Shown piece by piece: positions 9,913-18,491 of a stretch of DNA of 64,000 bases. Position numbers and translations under genes: made by a program. Position 1 is the first letter of the stretch; the number at the start of each line of letters is the position of its first letter. The stretch comes from Rhizobium etli 8C-3 (GTDB taxonomy: Bacteria; Pseudomonadota; Alphaproteobacteria; Rhizobiales; Rhizobiaceae): assembly GCF_001908375.1 (NCBI RefSeq), contig NZ_CP017241.1, forward strand, positions 1,925,001 to 1,989,000, in the 5' to 3' direction. The notes beneath the pieces are model-generated. The model made no database searches and was not told where the DNA came from. It was given only the letters and a program-made list of their open reading frames with translations.

Positions 9913-10584
9913 TCAGTTCAGCCCGGCGCGCGCTTCAGACTTCGTCTTGGCGATGTCGCGAAGCGCACCTGCCAGCACGTCCGGCGTCTGGGCACCGCTG
10001 ACAGCGTATTGCTGATCGAAGATGAAGAAGGGGACGCCGGTGACACCCATCTTCTTGGCCGCCTCGATCTCGGCAATCACCAGCTCACGGTCGGCATCCG
10101 AAGCAAGCAGGGAGGAAATCACAGCGCGGTTTAGACCGGCTTGCTCGGCGATGTTGAGCAATACTGCATGGTCTCCGACATTTCTGCCTTCCTCGAAGTT
10201 CGCCTTGAAGAGGGCGTTGACGACACGGTCCTGTTTCTCGCGGTCCTCGACCATCGCCCAATGGATCACGCGGTGCGCATCGAGCGTATTCGGCCCGATC
10301 TTGATCGCTTCGAAGTCGAAATTGATGCCGACCTCGCGGCCGAAGTCGACCAGCATCTTGTGAGCCTGCGCGACGCGCCCGCTGCCGCCGAGCTTCTGCT
10401 CCAGCGCTTTCTTCTGATCGACGCCCTCGGACGGATAGTCGGGATTGAGGCGGTAGGGCCTCCAGTTGACGTCGACGCCCACTTCGTCCTGCACTTCGGC
10501 TATTGCGAGCTCAAGCCGTGCCTTGCCGAGGTAGCACCAAGGGCAGACGACGTCCGATACGACGTCGATGGTTATGCGTTCCAC
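9913..10584 (-). CDS. DsbA-family oxidoreductase (FrnE-like)
   Basis: A cytosolic DsbA-like thioredoxin-fold protein of the FrnE / 2-hydroxychromene-2-carboxylate isomerase group. The active-site motif CPWC lies at residues 14-17 just after strand 1 (IDVVSDVV), the DsbA helical insert follows, and GVTGVPFFIFD supplies the cis-proline loop. No signal peptide is visible, so it probably acts on cytoplasmic thiols. I place the start at a GTG at 10584 because AAAGGAA lies about six bases before it; ATGs in frame at 10599 and 10617 are alternatives with weaker ribosome sites. It is convergent with mfd, 6 bases away. Confidence 0.85.
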   Translation of the reverse strand: MERITIDVVSDVVCPWCYLGKARLELAIAEVQDEVGVDVNWRPYRLNPDYPSEGVDQKKALEQKLGGSGRVAQAHKMLVDFGREVGINFDFEAIKIGPNTLDAHRVIHWAMVEDREKQDRVVNALFKANFEEGRNVGDHAVLLNIAEQAGLNRAVISSLLASDADRELVIAEIEAAKKMGVTGVPFFIFDQQYAVSGAQTPDVLAGALRDIAKTKSEARAGLN

Positions 10585-10681
10585 GGTGGTTCCTTTCATC
10601 GGTCCGAGGCTTTCCACGCCATCTATGCCCTGAGGCGTTCGACTTCAACCAGGCAGGAAAAAGGAACCGGCTCCTGCACGC

Positions 10682-12484
10682 TTATTGCACGCTCTGATCC
10701 CACCAGGTCGGAAGCTGGTAACCGTAAAGCGGCACAACATCCGGACGGCCGAGCCGCTTGTTGCGTGCGACCCATTGCTGGTCGATGTGATAGAGGGGCA
10801 ACACATAATGGCCAGAAAGCAGCAATCGGTCATACGACCTGACGGCAGCGGTGAAATCCTCGTCGGAGCGCGCCGTGAGAATATGCTTGATCGAAGCATC
10901 GACATTTGGGTCGGCAACGCCGGCGAAATTTGAACTGCCCTCGCGGTCGCGCGCAGCCGAGGACCAATAGGAAAGCTGCTCATTGCCAGGCGAGAGCGAC
11001 GACACATAAGATTTAAGTATAACATCATAGTCGAAACTATTGGTGCGGTTCTGATATTGCGAATCATCCACCGTGCGGATCGAAGCGGCAATGCCCAGCG
11101 TCTGGAGCGAACGCTGAAAGGCGATCGCAAGTTTCTCCTGATCGGCATTCTGAGTCATGATCTCGAAGGAAAGCGGCTTGCCATTGGCATCCGCCATCTT
11201 GCCGCCCTGGATCGAATAGCCGCCTTCTTTCAGCACCTGCACTGCCTTTTTCAGCACGATGCGGTCGCGTCCGGAACCATCGGTCACAGGCATCTTATAG
11301 GTCCCTTCGAGGATGGCAGGCTCGATCTTGTCCTTGATCGGGCCGAGCATGTCGAGTTCGCGCGCGTCGGCCGGAACGCCTAAACTCGAAAGCTTGGAAT
11401 TCTGCCAGAAGCTCTGCGTACGCTTGTAGGCACCGGAATAAAGCGTCTTGTTCGCCCATTCGAAGTCGAAGATCAGCGACAGTCCCTCGCGGACCTTGAT
11501 GTTGGCGAAAACCGGCCGTCGCGTGTTGAAGACAAAGCCGAACATGCCACTCGGCAGCTTCGACGGGAATGCATCCTTGATCACGGTACCGGAAGAAACC
11601 GCCGGAAAATTATAGGCCGTCGCCCAATGGCCGGGGCTGCCGTCGGGATAGACGTCGATATCGCCCTTCTTGAAGGCTTCGAAGAGCGTCGTGTCCTGAA
11701 GAAAATACTGAACGGTGATCTGGTCGTAATTGTCCATGCCGACCTTGGAGGGAATATCCTTGCCCCAATAGTCTGGGTCCCGCTCATAGGTGATACTCTC
11801 GCCGGGCCTCACCGTCTTGATCTTGTAAGGGCCGGAGCCGAGCGGCGGCACGAGAGACGTTCGATCGAAGGTTTCTGGATCGATGGCGTGCTTGGGCAGG
11901 ACTGGAAAAAGCCCAAAGATCATCGGAGTTTCGCGGTCTGCCTTATCGTTGAAAGTGAAGCGCACGCTTCGCTCTCCGACCTTTTCCATCTTGGAGACAA
12001 GGCTGAGACGATTCGCAAACGGCACGCGTCCCTTGTCGCGCAGCAACTCAAAGGAGAATATGACGTCGTCGGCCGTCACCGGCTGTCCGTCGGACCACTT
12101 GGCTTTCGGGTTGAGATTGAACTGGATGAACGTGCGGTCCTCGTCCCATTCGACCGTTTCCGCAAGCAGTCCATAGAGAGTGAAAGGCTCGTCCCGGGAG
12201 CGCAACAGCAGCGATTCGTAGACGAGGTTACCATAGTCCGGATCCCACATGCCGCGCGCTGTCGTTCTCATGCTTTTCAAGATGAAGGGGTTAAGATTGT
12301 CGAAGGTGCCGACGACGCCATAGGTGATCCTGCCGCCTTTTTTCACGTCCGGGTTGACGTAGGGAAAATGCTTGTAATCCGGCGCCAGGGCGGGTTCCCC
12401 GTGCATGGCGATTCCATGCAGCGGGCTGGCAGCAACGGTGCCGCAGAACAGCGTAAAGGCAAGGGGGAGAACAACCCGGAGCAT
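10682..12484 (-). CDS. ABC transporter periplasmic solute-binding protein, family 5 (peptide type)
   Basis: A 600-residue extracellular solute-binding protein of family 5, the class feeding Opp/Dpp/Yej-type importers. Start at ATG 12484 is chosen because it gives a signal peptide (MLRVVLPLAFTLFCGTVAAS) and has AAAGGA upstream; a longer in-frame extension has no signal features. Hallmarks include the N-terminal lobe ALAPDYKHFPYVNP, WSDGQPVTADDVIFS and PLYHIDQQWV near the C-terminus, closest in style to the YejA/microcin-C branch. No permease or ATPase genes are adjacent, so its transporter is elsewhere or it is an orphan. Substrate cannot be told from sequence. Confidence 0.88.
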   Translation of the reverse strand: MLRVVLPLAFTLFCGTVAASPLHGIAMHGEPALAPDYKHFPYVNPDVKKGGRITYGVVGTFDNLNPFILKSMRTTARGMWDPDYGNLVYESLLLRSRDEPFTLYGLLAETVEWDEDRTFIQFNLNPKAKWSDGQPVTADDVIFSFELLRDKGRVPFANRLSLVSKMEKVGERSVRFTFNDKADRETPMIFGLFPVLPKHAIDPETFDRTSLVPPLGSGPYKIKTVRPGESITYERDPDYWGKDIPSKVGMDNYDQITVQYFLQDTTLFEAFKKGDIDVYPDGSPGHWATAYNFPAVSSGTVIKDAFPSKLPSGMFGFVFNTRRPVFANIKVREGLSLIFDFEWANKTLYSGAYKRTQSFWQNSKLSSLGVPADARELDMLGPIKDKIEPAILEGTYKMPVTDGSGRDRIVLKKAVQVLKEGGYSIQGGKMADANGKPLSFEIMTQNADQEKLAIAFQRSLQTLGIAASIRTVDDSQYQNRTNSFDYDVILKSYVSSLSPGNEQLSYWSSAARDREGSSNFAGVADPNVDASIKHILTARSDEDFTAAVRSYDRLLLSGHYVLPLYHIDQQWVARNKRLGRPDVVPLYGYQLPTWWDQSVQ

Positions 12485-12754
12485 GCTTAAATCCTTTCCG
12501 GCAAAAGGCACGATTCGGCCGAAGACTATCATGCACGGCGCCAAATCGAACATTGCACGCCGAAATCTTTCGACCCATCCAGAAATTGCCAAAGAAATAC
12601 TGGATATCTGGATCACCTCAATGTAACAGGTGGTCCCGGGTTTTGGGGGACATGCATTTGCCTTAATGTTCTTGGAGGTGGAATGCCGAATGACCCCGGT
12701 TGGAGAGGACGGCAGATCGCGGTCCCGAATGGGTATCAGGAGACAGAATCCGTT

Positions 12755-13405
12755 ATGATGTTCAAGTCTGATAAGAAAATGCGGGCAGCTCTGTCCGTAC
12801 TGGCAGTAGCTTTCGGCGCCGCCTCGGCCCCGGTATCTTCTTTCGCGCAGGAAGGTGCAAACGCACCCGCCCAAGCTGCCGGCGCGCCGCGTCTTGGCTG
12901 GTACAAGACCTGCAGCAAGCAGGAAGACAACGATATCTGTGTCGTTCAGAACTTGATCCTCGCCAACGGCGGCCAGCTCGTCACGGCTGTCGGCCTCATC
13001 AGTATCTCGGGCAAGGTCAACCGCAAGATTCTGCAGGTTTCGGTGCCGACCGCCCGCCTGATTCCGCCCGGCATCATGATGCAGGTCGATAACAACAAGG
13101 GCCAGAAGCTCGATTATGCCGTCTGCCTGCCGGACAAGTGCACCGCCGAAATCCCGTTGACAGATGCGATGATCGCCGGCCTCAAGAAGGGAAGCGATGT
13201 GATCTTCACGTCAATCAACTTCCGCCGCGCGCCGAACCCGATCAAGATTTCGCTCGAAGGCTTTACCGGCGCCTATGATGGCGAAGCCGTTTCGCCAAAC
13301 AAGCTCGCCGAAAGCCAAAAGAGCCTGCAGGACAGCATGCAGAAGAAAGCTGAAGAAGCCCGCAAGAAGCTCGAAGACGCACAGAACGCCGCCAAGGCGC
13401 AGTAA
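12755..13405 (+). CDS. Invasion-associated locus B (IalB) family protein
   Basis: A 216-residue exported protein of the IalB family, widespread in Rhizobiales and first linked to erythrocyte invasion in Bartonella; in free-living relatives the role is unknown. A signal peptide is seen at residues 1-34 (cleavage after SSFAQ), then the IalB core with paired cysteines (WYKTCSKQEDNDIC; VCLPDKC), and a charged, alanine/lysine-rich C-terminal helix (about 180-216) that may form a coiled coil. The start is the ATG at 12755, with AGGAGA twelve bases upstream; a second ATG follows immediately. A strong terminator pair lies just after it. Confidence 0.88.
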   Translation: MMFKSDKKMRAALSVLAVAFGAASAPVSSFAQEGANAPAQAAGAPRLGWYKTCSKQEDNDICVVQNLILANGGQLVTAVGLISISGKVNRKILQVSVPTARLIPPGIMMQVDNNKGQKLDYAVCLPDKCTAEIPLTDAMIAGLKKGSDVIFTSINFRRAPNPIKISLEGFTGAYDGEAVSPNKLAESQKSLQDSMQKKAEEARKKLEDAQNAAKAQ

Positions 13406-13436
13406 TCGTGCCAGCGCGCAAGAGAATGGACAAGGA

Positions 13437-13458
13437 CCCGGCCACCGCGCCGGGTTTT
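13437..13458 (+). terminator. Rho-independent terminator after ialB-like gene
   Basis: Stem CCCGGC (13437-13442) pairs with GCCGGG (13449-13454) around a six-base loop and is followed by TTTT. It lies 32 bases past the ialB-like stop. Confidence 0.7.
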
Positions 13459-13476
13459 GTCATTACGGCAAACGAA

Positions 13477-13497
13477 AACCCCGCCGGAGCGGGGTTT
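13477..13497. terminator. Bidirectional terminator between ialB-like gene and hspQ
   Basis: AACCCCGC (13477-13484) pairs with GCGGGGTT (13489-13496) around CGGA, with A-rich bases on the left and T on the right, so it can stop transcripts from either side. It sits between two convergent genes. Confidence 0.65.
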
Positions 13498-13520
13498 GAA
13501 ATCATAATCGATTCTGCGTC

Positions 13521-13850
13521 TTAGTGGGCAAAGCTCATCTTGGGTTTGAGCTGGCCGGACGGCGCTTGATCGAAAATCTGATAAACCTGCTGATTGCGAA
13601 GCGGAATGCCGCTTTCGTCATTCACCAAGTTCTGCTCGGAGACGTAAGCGACATATTCGTTTTCGTCATTTTCCGCGAGCAGGTGGTAGAAGGGCTGGTC
13701 CTTGTCAGGGCGGACGTCGGGAGGGATCGAATTCCACCACTCTTCGGTATTCGCGAATTCCGGATCGACATCGAAGATGACGCCGCGAAACGGAAAAACC
13801 TTGTGCCGGACCACTTCACCGATACTGAACTTTGCTACTCTTTCTTTCAT
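13521..13850 (-). CDS. hspQ: Heat shock protein HspQ / hemimethylated-DNA-binding-like protein
   Basis: A 109-residue protein of the HspQ/YccV family. In enterics HspQ modulates DnaA stability and acts as a Lon specificity enhancer; the role in rhizobia is inferred only. The family core is clear: FSIGEVVRHKVFPFRGVIFDVD, then WWNSIP and the conserved PFYHLLAEN...YVAYVSEQNL. The start is the ATG at 13850, preceded by AAAGGAAG at eight bases; a more upstream in-frame ATG overlaps this ribosome site and is rejected. It converges with the ialB-like gene across a two-hairpin terminator region. Confidence 0.9.
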   Translation of the reverse strand: MKERVAKFSIGEVVRHKVFPFRGVIFDVDPEFANTEEWWNSIPPDVRPDKDQPFYHLLAENDENEYVAYVSEQNLVNDESGIPLRNQQVYQIFDQAPSGQLKPKMSFAH

Positions 13851-13965
13851 GGTACGACTTCCTTTCATCACCTGATTTGGTGATTGGACCCGCCCAAATC
13901 AAGATTCTTGCGGGTCTTCGTCACATGAGTGTCATGCCGCCATCAGCCTCAGTGACAAGGAAGGA

Positions 13966-13987
13966 AGGCTCCGGCTAACCGGAGCCT
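13966..13987 (-). terminator. Terminator of the glnB-glnA unit
   Basis: AGGCTCCGG and CCGGAGCCT form a perfect nine-pair stem with a four-base loop, 13 bases past the glnA stop; on the minus strand the stem is followed by TTCCTT. Confidence 0.6.
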
Positions 13988-13999
13988 CCCGCTGAGCAA

Positions 14000-15409
14000 T
14001 CAAGCCGAATAGTACATATCGTATTCGACCGGATGGGGGGTCATCTCGAAGCGCATCACCTCTGCCATCTTCAGCTCGATGAAGGCGTCGATCTGATCGT
14101 CGTCGAAGACACCGCCGGCCGTCAGGAACTTGCGGTCCTTGTCGAGGCTTTCGAGGGCTTCACGCAGCGAACCGCAAACAGTCGGGATCTTCTTCAATTC
14201 CTTCGGCGGCAGATCGTAGAGATCCTTGTCCATGGCCTTGCCGGGATGGATCTTGTTCTTGATGCCGTCAAGACCGGCCATCAGCATGGCGGCGAAAGCG
14301 AGATACGGGTTTGCGGTCGGATCGGGGAAGCGCACTTCGACGCGCTTAGCCTTCGGGTTGGAGCCGAACGGAATGCGGCAGGAGGCCGAGCGGTTGCGGG
14401 CCGAATAGGCAAGCAGCACCGGTGCTTCGTAACCCGGAACGAGACGCTTGTAAGAATTGGTCGATGGATTGGTGAAGGCGTTGATAGCCTTGGCATGCTT
14501 GATGATGCCGCCGATGTAGTAAAGGCAGGTTTCGGAAAGGCCGGCATATTCGTCACCGGCAAAAGTCGGCTTGCCGCCCTTCCAGATCGACTGGTGCACG
14601 TGCATCCCCGAGCCATTGTCGCCGAAGATCGGCTTCGGCATGAAGGTTGCCGTCTTGCCGTAGGCATTGGCGACCTGGTGCACGACGTACTTGTAGATCT
14701 GCATCTTGTCTGCATTGCGGACGAGCGTGTCGAACTTGATGCCCAGTTCGTGTTGGGCGGCGGCCACTTCATGGTGGTGCTTCTCGACGACGACACCCAT
14801 TTCGGCAAGCACCGTCAGCATTTCCGAGCGCATGTCCTGGGCGCTGTCGACCGGCGGAACAGGGAAATAACCGCCCTTGACGCGCGGACGGTGGCCAAGG
14901 TTGCCTGTCTCGTAGTCGGTATCGTCGTTCGACGGCAGTTCGCTGCTGTCGAGCTTGAAGCCGGTATTGTAAGGATCGGCCTTGTACTTCACATCGTCGA
15001 AAACGAAGAATTCAGCTTCCGGACCAACGAAGATCGTGTCGCCGATGCCGGATGCCTTGAGGTAGGCCTCGGCCTTCTTTGCCGTGCCGCGCGGATCGCG
15101 GTTATAGGCTTCGCCTGAAACCGGATCGAGAATATCGCAGACGATGACCATGGTGGACTGGGCGAAGAACGGGTCCATGTGAACCGTTTCAGTGTCCGGC
15201 ATCAGCACCATGTCGGACTCGTTGATCGCCTTCCAGCCGCCGATCGAGGAACCGTCGAACATGACGCCGTCCGCGAACATATCCTCATCTACGCACGAAA
15301 CGTCCATCGTGACGTGCTGCAGCTTGCCCTTGGGGTCGGTAAAGCGCAGATCAACGAACTTGACGTCGTTTTCTTTGATCTGCTTAAGAATTTCGTTCGC
15401 GGTCGCCAT
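14000..15409 (-). CDS. glnA: Glutamine synthetase, type I (GSI)
   Basis: Forms glutamine from glutamate, ammonia and ATP; dodecameric cytosolic enzyme. 469 residues, the standard GSI-beta length. Visible are the beta-grasp domain ([12 protein letters not shown]), the catalytic domain with [10 protein letters not shown], the PEAEFFVFD metal site, [10 protein letters not shown] and NRSASCRIP, and the adenylylation loop DLYDLPP with the target tyrosine near residue 397. It lies 60 bases after glnB on the same strand; this pair is a classic alphaproteobacterial nitrogen operon in which PII controls the adenylyltransferase that modifies GlnA. A hairpin terminator follows. Confidence 0.98.
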   Translation of the reverse strand: MATANEILKQIKENDVKFVDLRFTDPKGKLQHVTMDVSCVDEDMFADGVMFDGSSIGGWKAINESDMVLMPDTETVHMDPFFAQSTMVIVCDILDPVSGEAYNRDPRGTAKKAEAYLKASGIGDTIFVGPEAEFFVFDDVKYKADPYNTGFKLDSSELPSNDDTDYETGNLGHRPRVKGGYFPVPPVDSAQDMRSEMLTVLAEMGVVVEKHHHEVAAAQHELGIKFDTLVRNADKMQIYKYVVHQVANAYGKTATFMPKPIFGDNGSGMHVHQSIWKGGKPTFAGDEYAGLSETCLYYIGGIIKHAKAINAFTNPSTNSYKRLVPGYEAPVLLAYSARNRSASCRIPFGSNPKAKRVEVRFPDPTANPYLAFAAMLMAGLDGIKNKIHPGKAMDKDLYDLPPKELKKIPTVCGSLREALESLDKDRKFLTAGGVFDDDQIDAFIELKMAEVMRFEMTPHPVEYDMYYSA

Positions 15410-15469
15410 GAAATCTCCCTTTCATTTGCAATGACGATGAATAAATTTCGCCGCGTCGGGCGAGCCGCC

Positions 15470-15997
<528 letters not shown>

Positions 15998-16153
15998 TCA
16001 AAAATCGCGCAAAATCAGGAAAAATCCCGCGAGCGTCTTATAGCTTCCGCCCAAGCTGAAATGCCCCGATATTAGGCAAACGACTAAATTTTAATCTGCA
16101 AATGGGATCTTGAATCAGGTTGTTTTTTAGGCGTTTTTTGACTTGAATGGCGC

Positions 16154-17629
16154 ATGGCAGAAAAACTGGGTGACCTACTCCTGACGCCTGCAGAAATGGC
16201 TGCCGTCGATGCGGCCGCGGCCGCGTCGGGCATCGCCTCTTTCGGGCTGATGTGGAGCGCTGGGGCGGCCGTCGCGGGTGCCGCGCTTCGGCTGTATCCC
16301 GGCGCACTGCGCTTCGCTGTTCTTTGCGGCCCCGGCAACAATGGCGGCGACGGCTATGTCGCGGCCCGTCGGCTTGTGGAAAGCGGCGCCGAGGTTGCCG
16401 TCTTCCATTTCGGCGATCCGGCCAGGCTTCGCGGCGACGCCGCGCGGGCAAGGGCCGAATGCGCGCTCGCCTCGCAGCCGCTCAATGTTTATGTTTCGAG
16501 GCCGGGCGATGTTGTCGTTGATGCGATCTTCGGGGCGGGTCTCGGACGGGATGTTCCGCTGCAGGTGCGTTCCGTCATAGAGAAGGTGACAGACGCTGCA
16601 GTTCCCGTCATTTCCGTCGACTTGCCATCCGGGCTCGACGGCCGCAGCGGCGAGGTGCTGGGTACGGCATTCAAAGCGGCTCACACCGTTACGTTCATGA
16701 CGCGTAAACCCGGTCACTTGCTGATGCCGGGCAGGGAGCTTTGCGGCAGAGTCGAGGTTGCCGACATCGGCATTCCGGGCCGTATCATCAAGTTTTGTTC
16801 GTCCGGAATGATTGCCGAAAACACTCCGGAAAAATGGGCGCACCTGCTGGCCCCTGCGAAACTGGAGACGCACAAATACAAGCGCGGACACCTTGCTGTT
16901 TTCTCAGGCGGAGCCGGTAGAACAGGTGCTGCGCGGATGTCTGCGATGGCTGGGCTGAAAGCGGGGGCCGGTCTCGTAACCATCGTCACGCCAGGGGATG
17001 CAATGGCCGAAAACAGCGCCCATTTGACCGCCGTCATGCTGCATGTCGTCGATGACGCGATGGCGTTGCGCGACTGGCTGGCCGACAAGCGCCTGCAGAC
17101 TTTCGTCCTCGGACCAGGCTTCGGGATTGGTGCAAGAACAAGAGACTTCATCGCCGCGCTCAAAGACCGTCATCTCGTGCTCGACGCAGACGCCATCACG
17201 TCGTTCAAGGAGGATCCACGAGAGCTTTTCAAGCTCTTTGCGGAAGACGAGCCGCATGTGGTACTGACGCCGCATGAAGGCGAGTTCGCACGCCTCTTTC
17301 CCGATATTGCGGCAGACAAAAGACTGAGCAAAGTCGAAAAGGCGCAGGCGTCTGCACAGCGCGCCAATGCAGCGATCGTCTACAAGGGCGCCGATACCGT
17401 TATCGCGTCGCCGGATGGACGGGTTCTGATCAACACGAACGCACCGGTCTGGCTCGCGACGGCTGGCTCAGGTGATGTCCTTTCCGGCATGATCGGGGCG
17501 CTTCTGGCGCAGGGTTTGCCCGCATTCGAGGCTGCTGCATGCGGCGTCTACCTGCATGGTGAAGCCGGGCAGCGCGTCGGCAAGGGCCTGACGGCCGAAG
17601 ATCTCGTGGCCCATGTGCGACCGCTCTAG
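16154..17629 (+). CDS. nnrD: Bifunctional NAD(P)HX epimerase / ADP-dependent dehydratase
   Basis: Repairs hydrated NAD(P)H. The 491-residue fusion has an N-terminal YjeF_N epimerase domain (about 1-215; GPGNNGGDGYVAARRL and VDLPSGLDGRSGEVLG) and a C-terminal ribokinase-like dehydratase domain (about 225-491; HKYKRGHLAVFSGG, LTPHEGEFARLFP, GSGDVLSGMIGALLAQG). Both halves keep their signature motifs. Start ATG at 16154; it diverges from glnB across about 345 bases. The stop is 8 bases from the end of the convergent DUF72 gene. Confidence 0.94.
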   Translation: MAEKLGDLLLTPAEMAAVDAAAAASGIASFGLMWSAGAAVAGAALRLYPGALRFAVLCGPGNNGGDGYVAARRLVESGAEVAVFHFGDPARLRGDAARARAECALASQPLNVYVSRPGDVVVDAIFGAGLGRDVPLQVRSVIEKVTDAAVPVISVDLPSGLDGRSGEVLGTAFKAAHTVTFMTRKPGHLLMPGRELCGRVEVADIGIPGRIIKFCSSGMIAENTPEKWAHLLAPAKLETHKYKRGHLAVFSGGAGRTGAARMSAMAGLKAGAGLVTIVTPGDAMAENSAHLTAVMLHVVDDAMALRDWLADKRLQTFVLGPGFGIGARTRDFIAALKDRHLVLDADAITSFKEDPRELFKLFAEDEPHVVLTPHEGEFARLFPDIAADKRLSKVEKAQASAQRANAAIVYKGADTVIASPDGRVLINTNAPVWLATAGSGDVLSGMIGALLAQGLPAFEAAACGVYLHGEAGQRVGKGLTAEDLVAHVRPL

Positions 17630-17637
17630 GCGGGCTG

Positions 17638-18444
17638 CTACTTCCCGACCTCTTCCTGAAGCGCGATCGCGCCGAACGGCGCATTGACCTTGCCCTCGTG
17701 GATCATGAAGGCAAAAACGTCGCGGGGCTCGCTCTTGACCTTCCGTTCCTTGTTGATCAGCGGCAGATCATCCGGAACTTTTCCTTCGGCCCATGTCTCC
17801 AGGCGCTTGGCCCAGGCCTTCAGATCCTTGGGAGCGTAGCAGGTCTTGATGTCGTCCGAACCTTTCTGCAGCCGGGCATAGACAAAGTCCGCCGTGACGT
17901 CGGCGATCATCGGATATTCGTAGTGCTCGGCGCAGACCGGCGCTACGCCGTATTTCGCCAGCAGCGAGATGAATTCAGGCACCTTGAAGGAATCGTGGCG
18001 CACCTCGACGACATGTCGCAAAGGCAGGCCGTCCTGCGTGTCCGGCAAGAGCTTCAGGAAGGCTTCGAAATCCTCGGCATCGAACTTCTTCGTCGGCGCG
18101 AGTTGCCAGAGGATCGGGCCGAGCTTGCCGCCGAGTTCGGTCAGCCCCTGCGTGAGGAAACGTTTCATGGATTCTCCGGCCTCGCCGAGCACGCGCCGGT
18201 TCGTCACGAAGCGGCTGGCCTTTAACGAAAATATAAAACCATCCGGCACGTCGGATGCCCATTTGGCGAATGTCTCCGGCTTCTGCGAACTGTAATAGGT
18301 GCCGTTAACCTCGATGACCTTCAACTGCCGGCTGGCATAATGCAGCTCGTCCTTCTGCTTGAGATCTGATGGGTAGAAGTGGTCGCGCCAGGGCTCGAAA
18401 GTCCAGCCGCCGACGCCGACGCGGATGCTGCCGGATTTGCTCAT
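17638..18444 (-). CDS. DUF72 domain protein
   Basis: A 268-residue DUF72 (YecE-like) protein, a TIM-barrel family of unknown function. The hallmark start RVGVGGWTFEPWRDHFYP is followed by VIEVNGTYYSSQKPETF and, near the centre, VVEVRHDSF. Start ATG at 18444 is supported by GGGAGGAA upstream (15 residues shorter than the maximal frame). It lies 47 bases after uvrA on the same strand, so the two may be co-transcribed. It ends 8 bases from the convergent nnrD gene. Confidence 0.88.
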   Translation of the reverse strand: MSKSGSIRVGVGGWTFEPWRDHFYPSDLKQKDELHYASRQLKVIEVNGTYYSSQKPETFAKWASDVPDGFIFSLKASRFVTNRRVLGEAGESMKRFLTQGLTELGGKLGPILWQLAPTKKFDAEDFEAFLKLLPDTQDGLPLRHVVEVRHDSFKVPEFISLLAKYGVAPVCAEHYEYPMIADVTADFVYARLQKGSDDIKTCYAPKDLKAWAKRLETWAEGKVPDDLPLINKERKVKSEPRDVFAFMIHEGKVNAPFGAIALQEEVGK

Positions 18445-18491
18445 GTGTTCCTCCCGTTGTTCCGCCGTCGCCAGAGCCCTTCGCGACACGC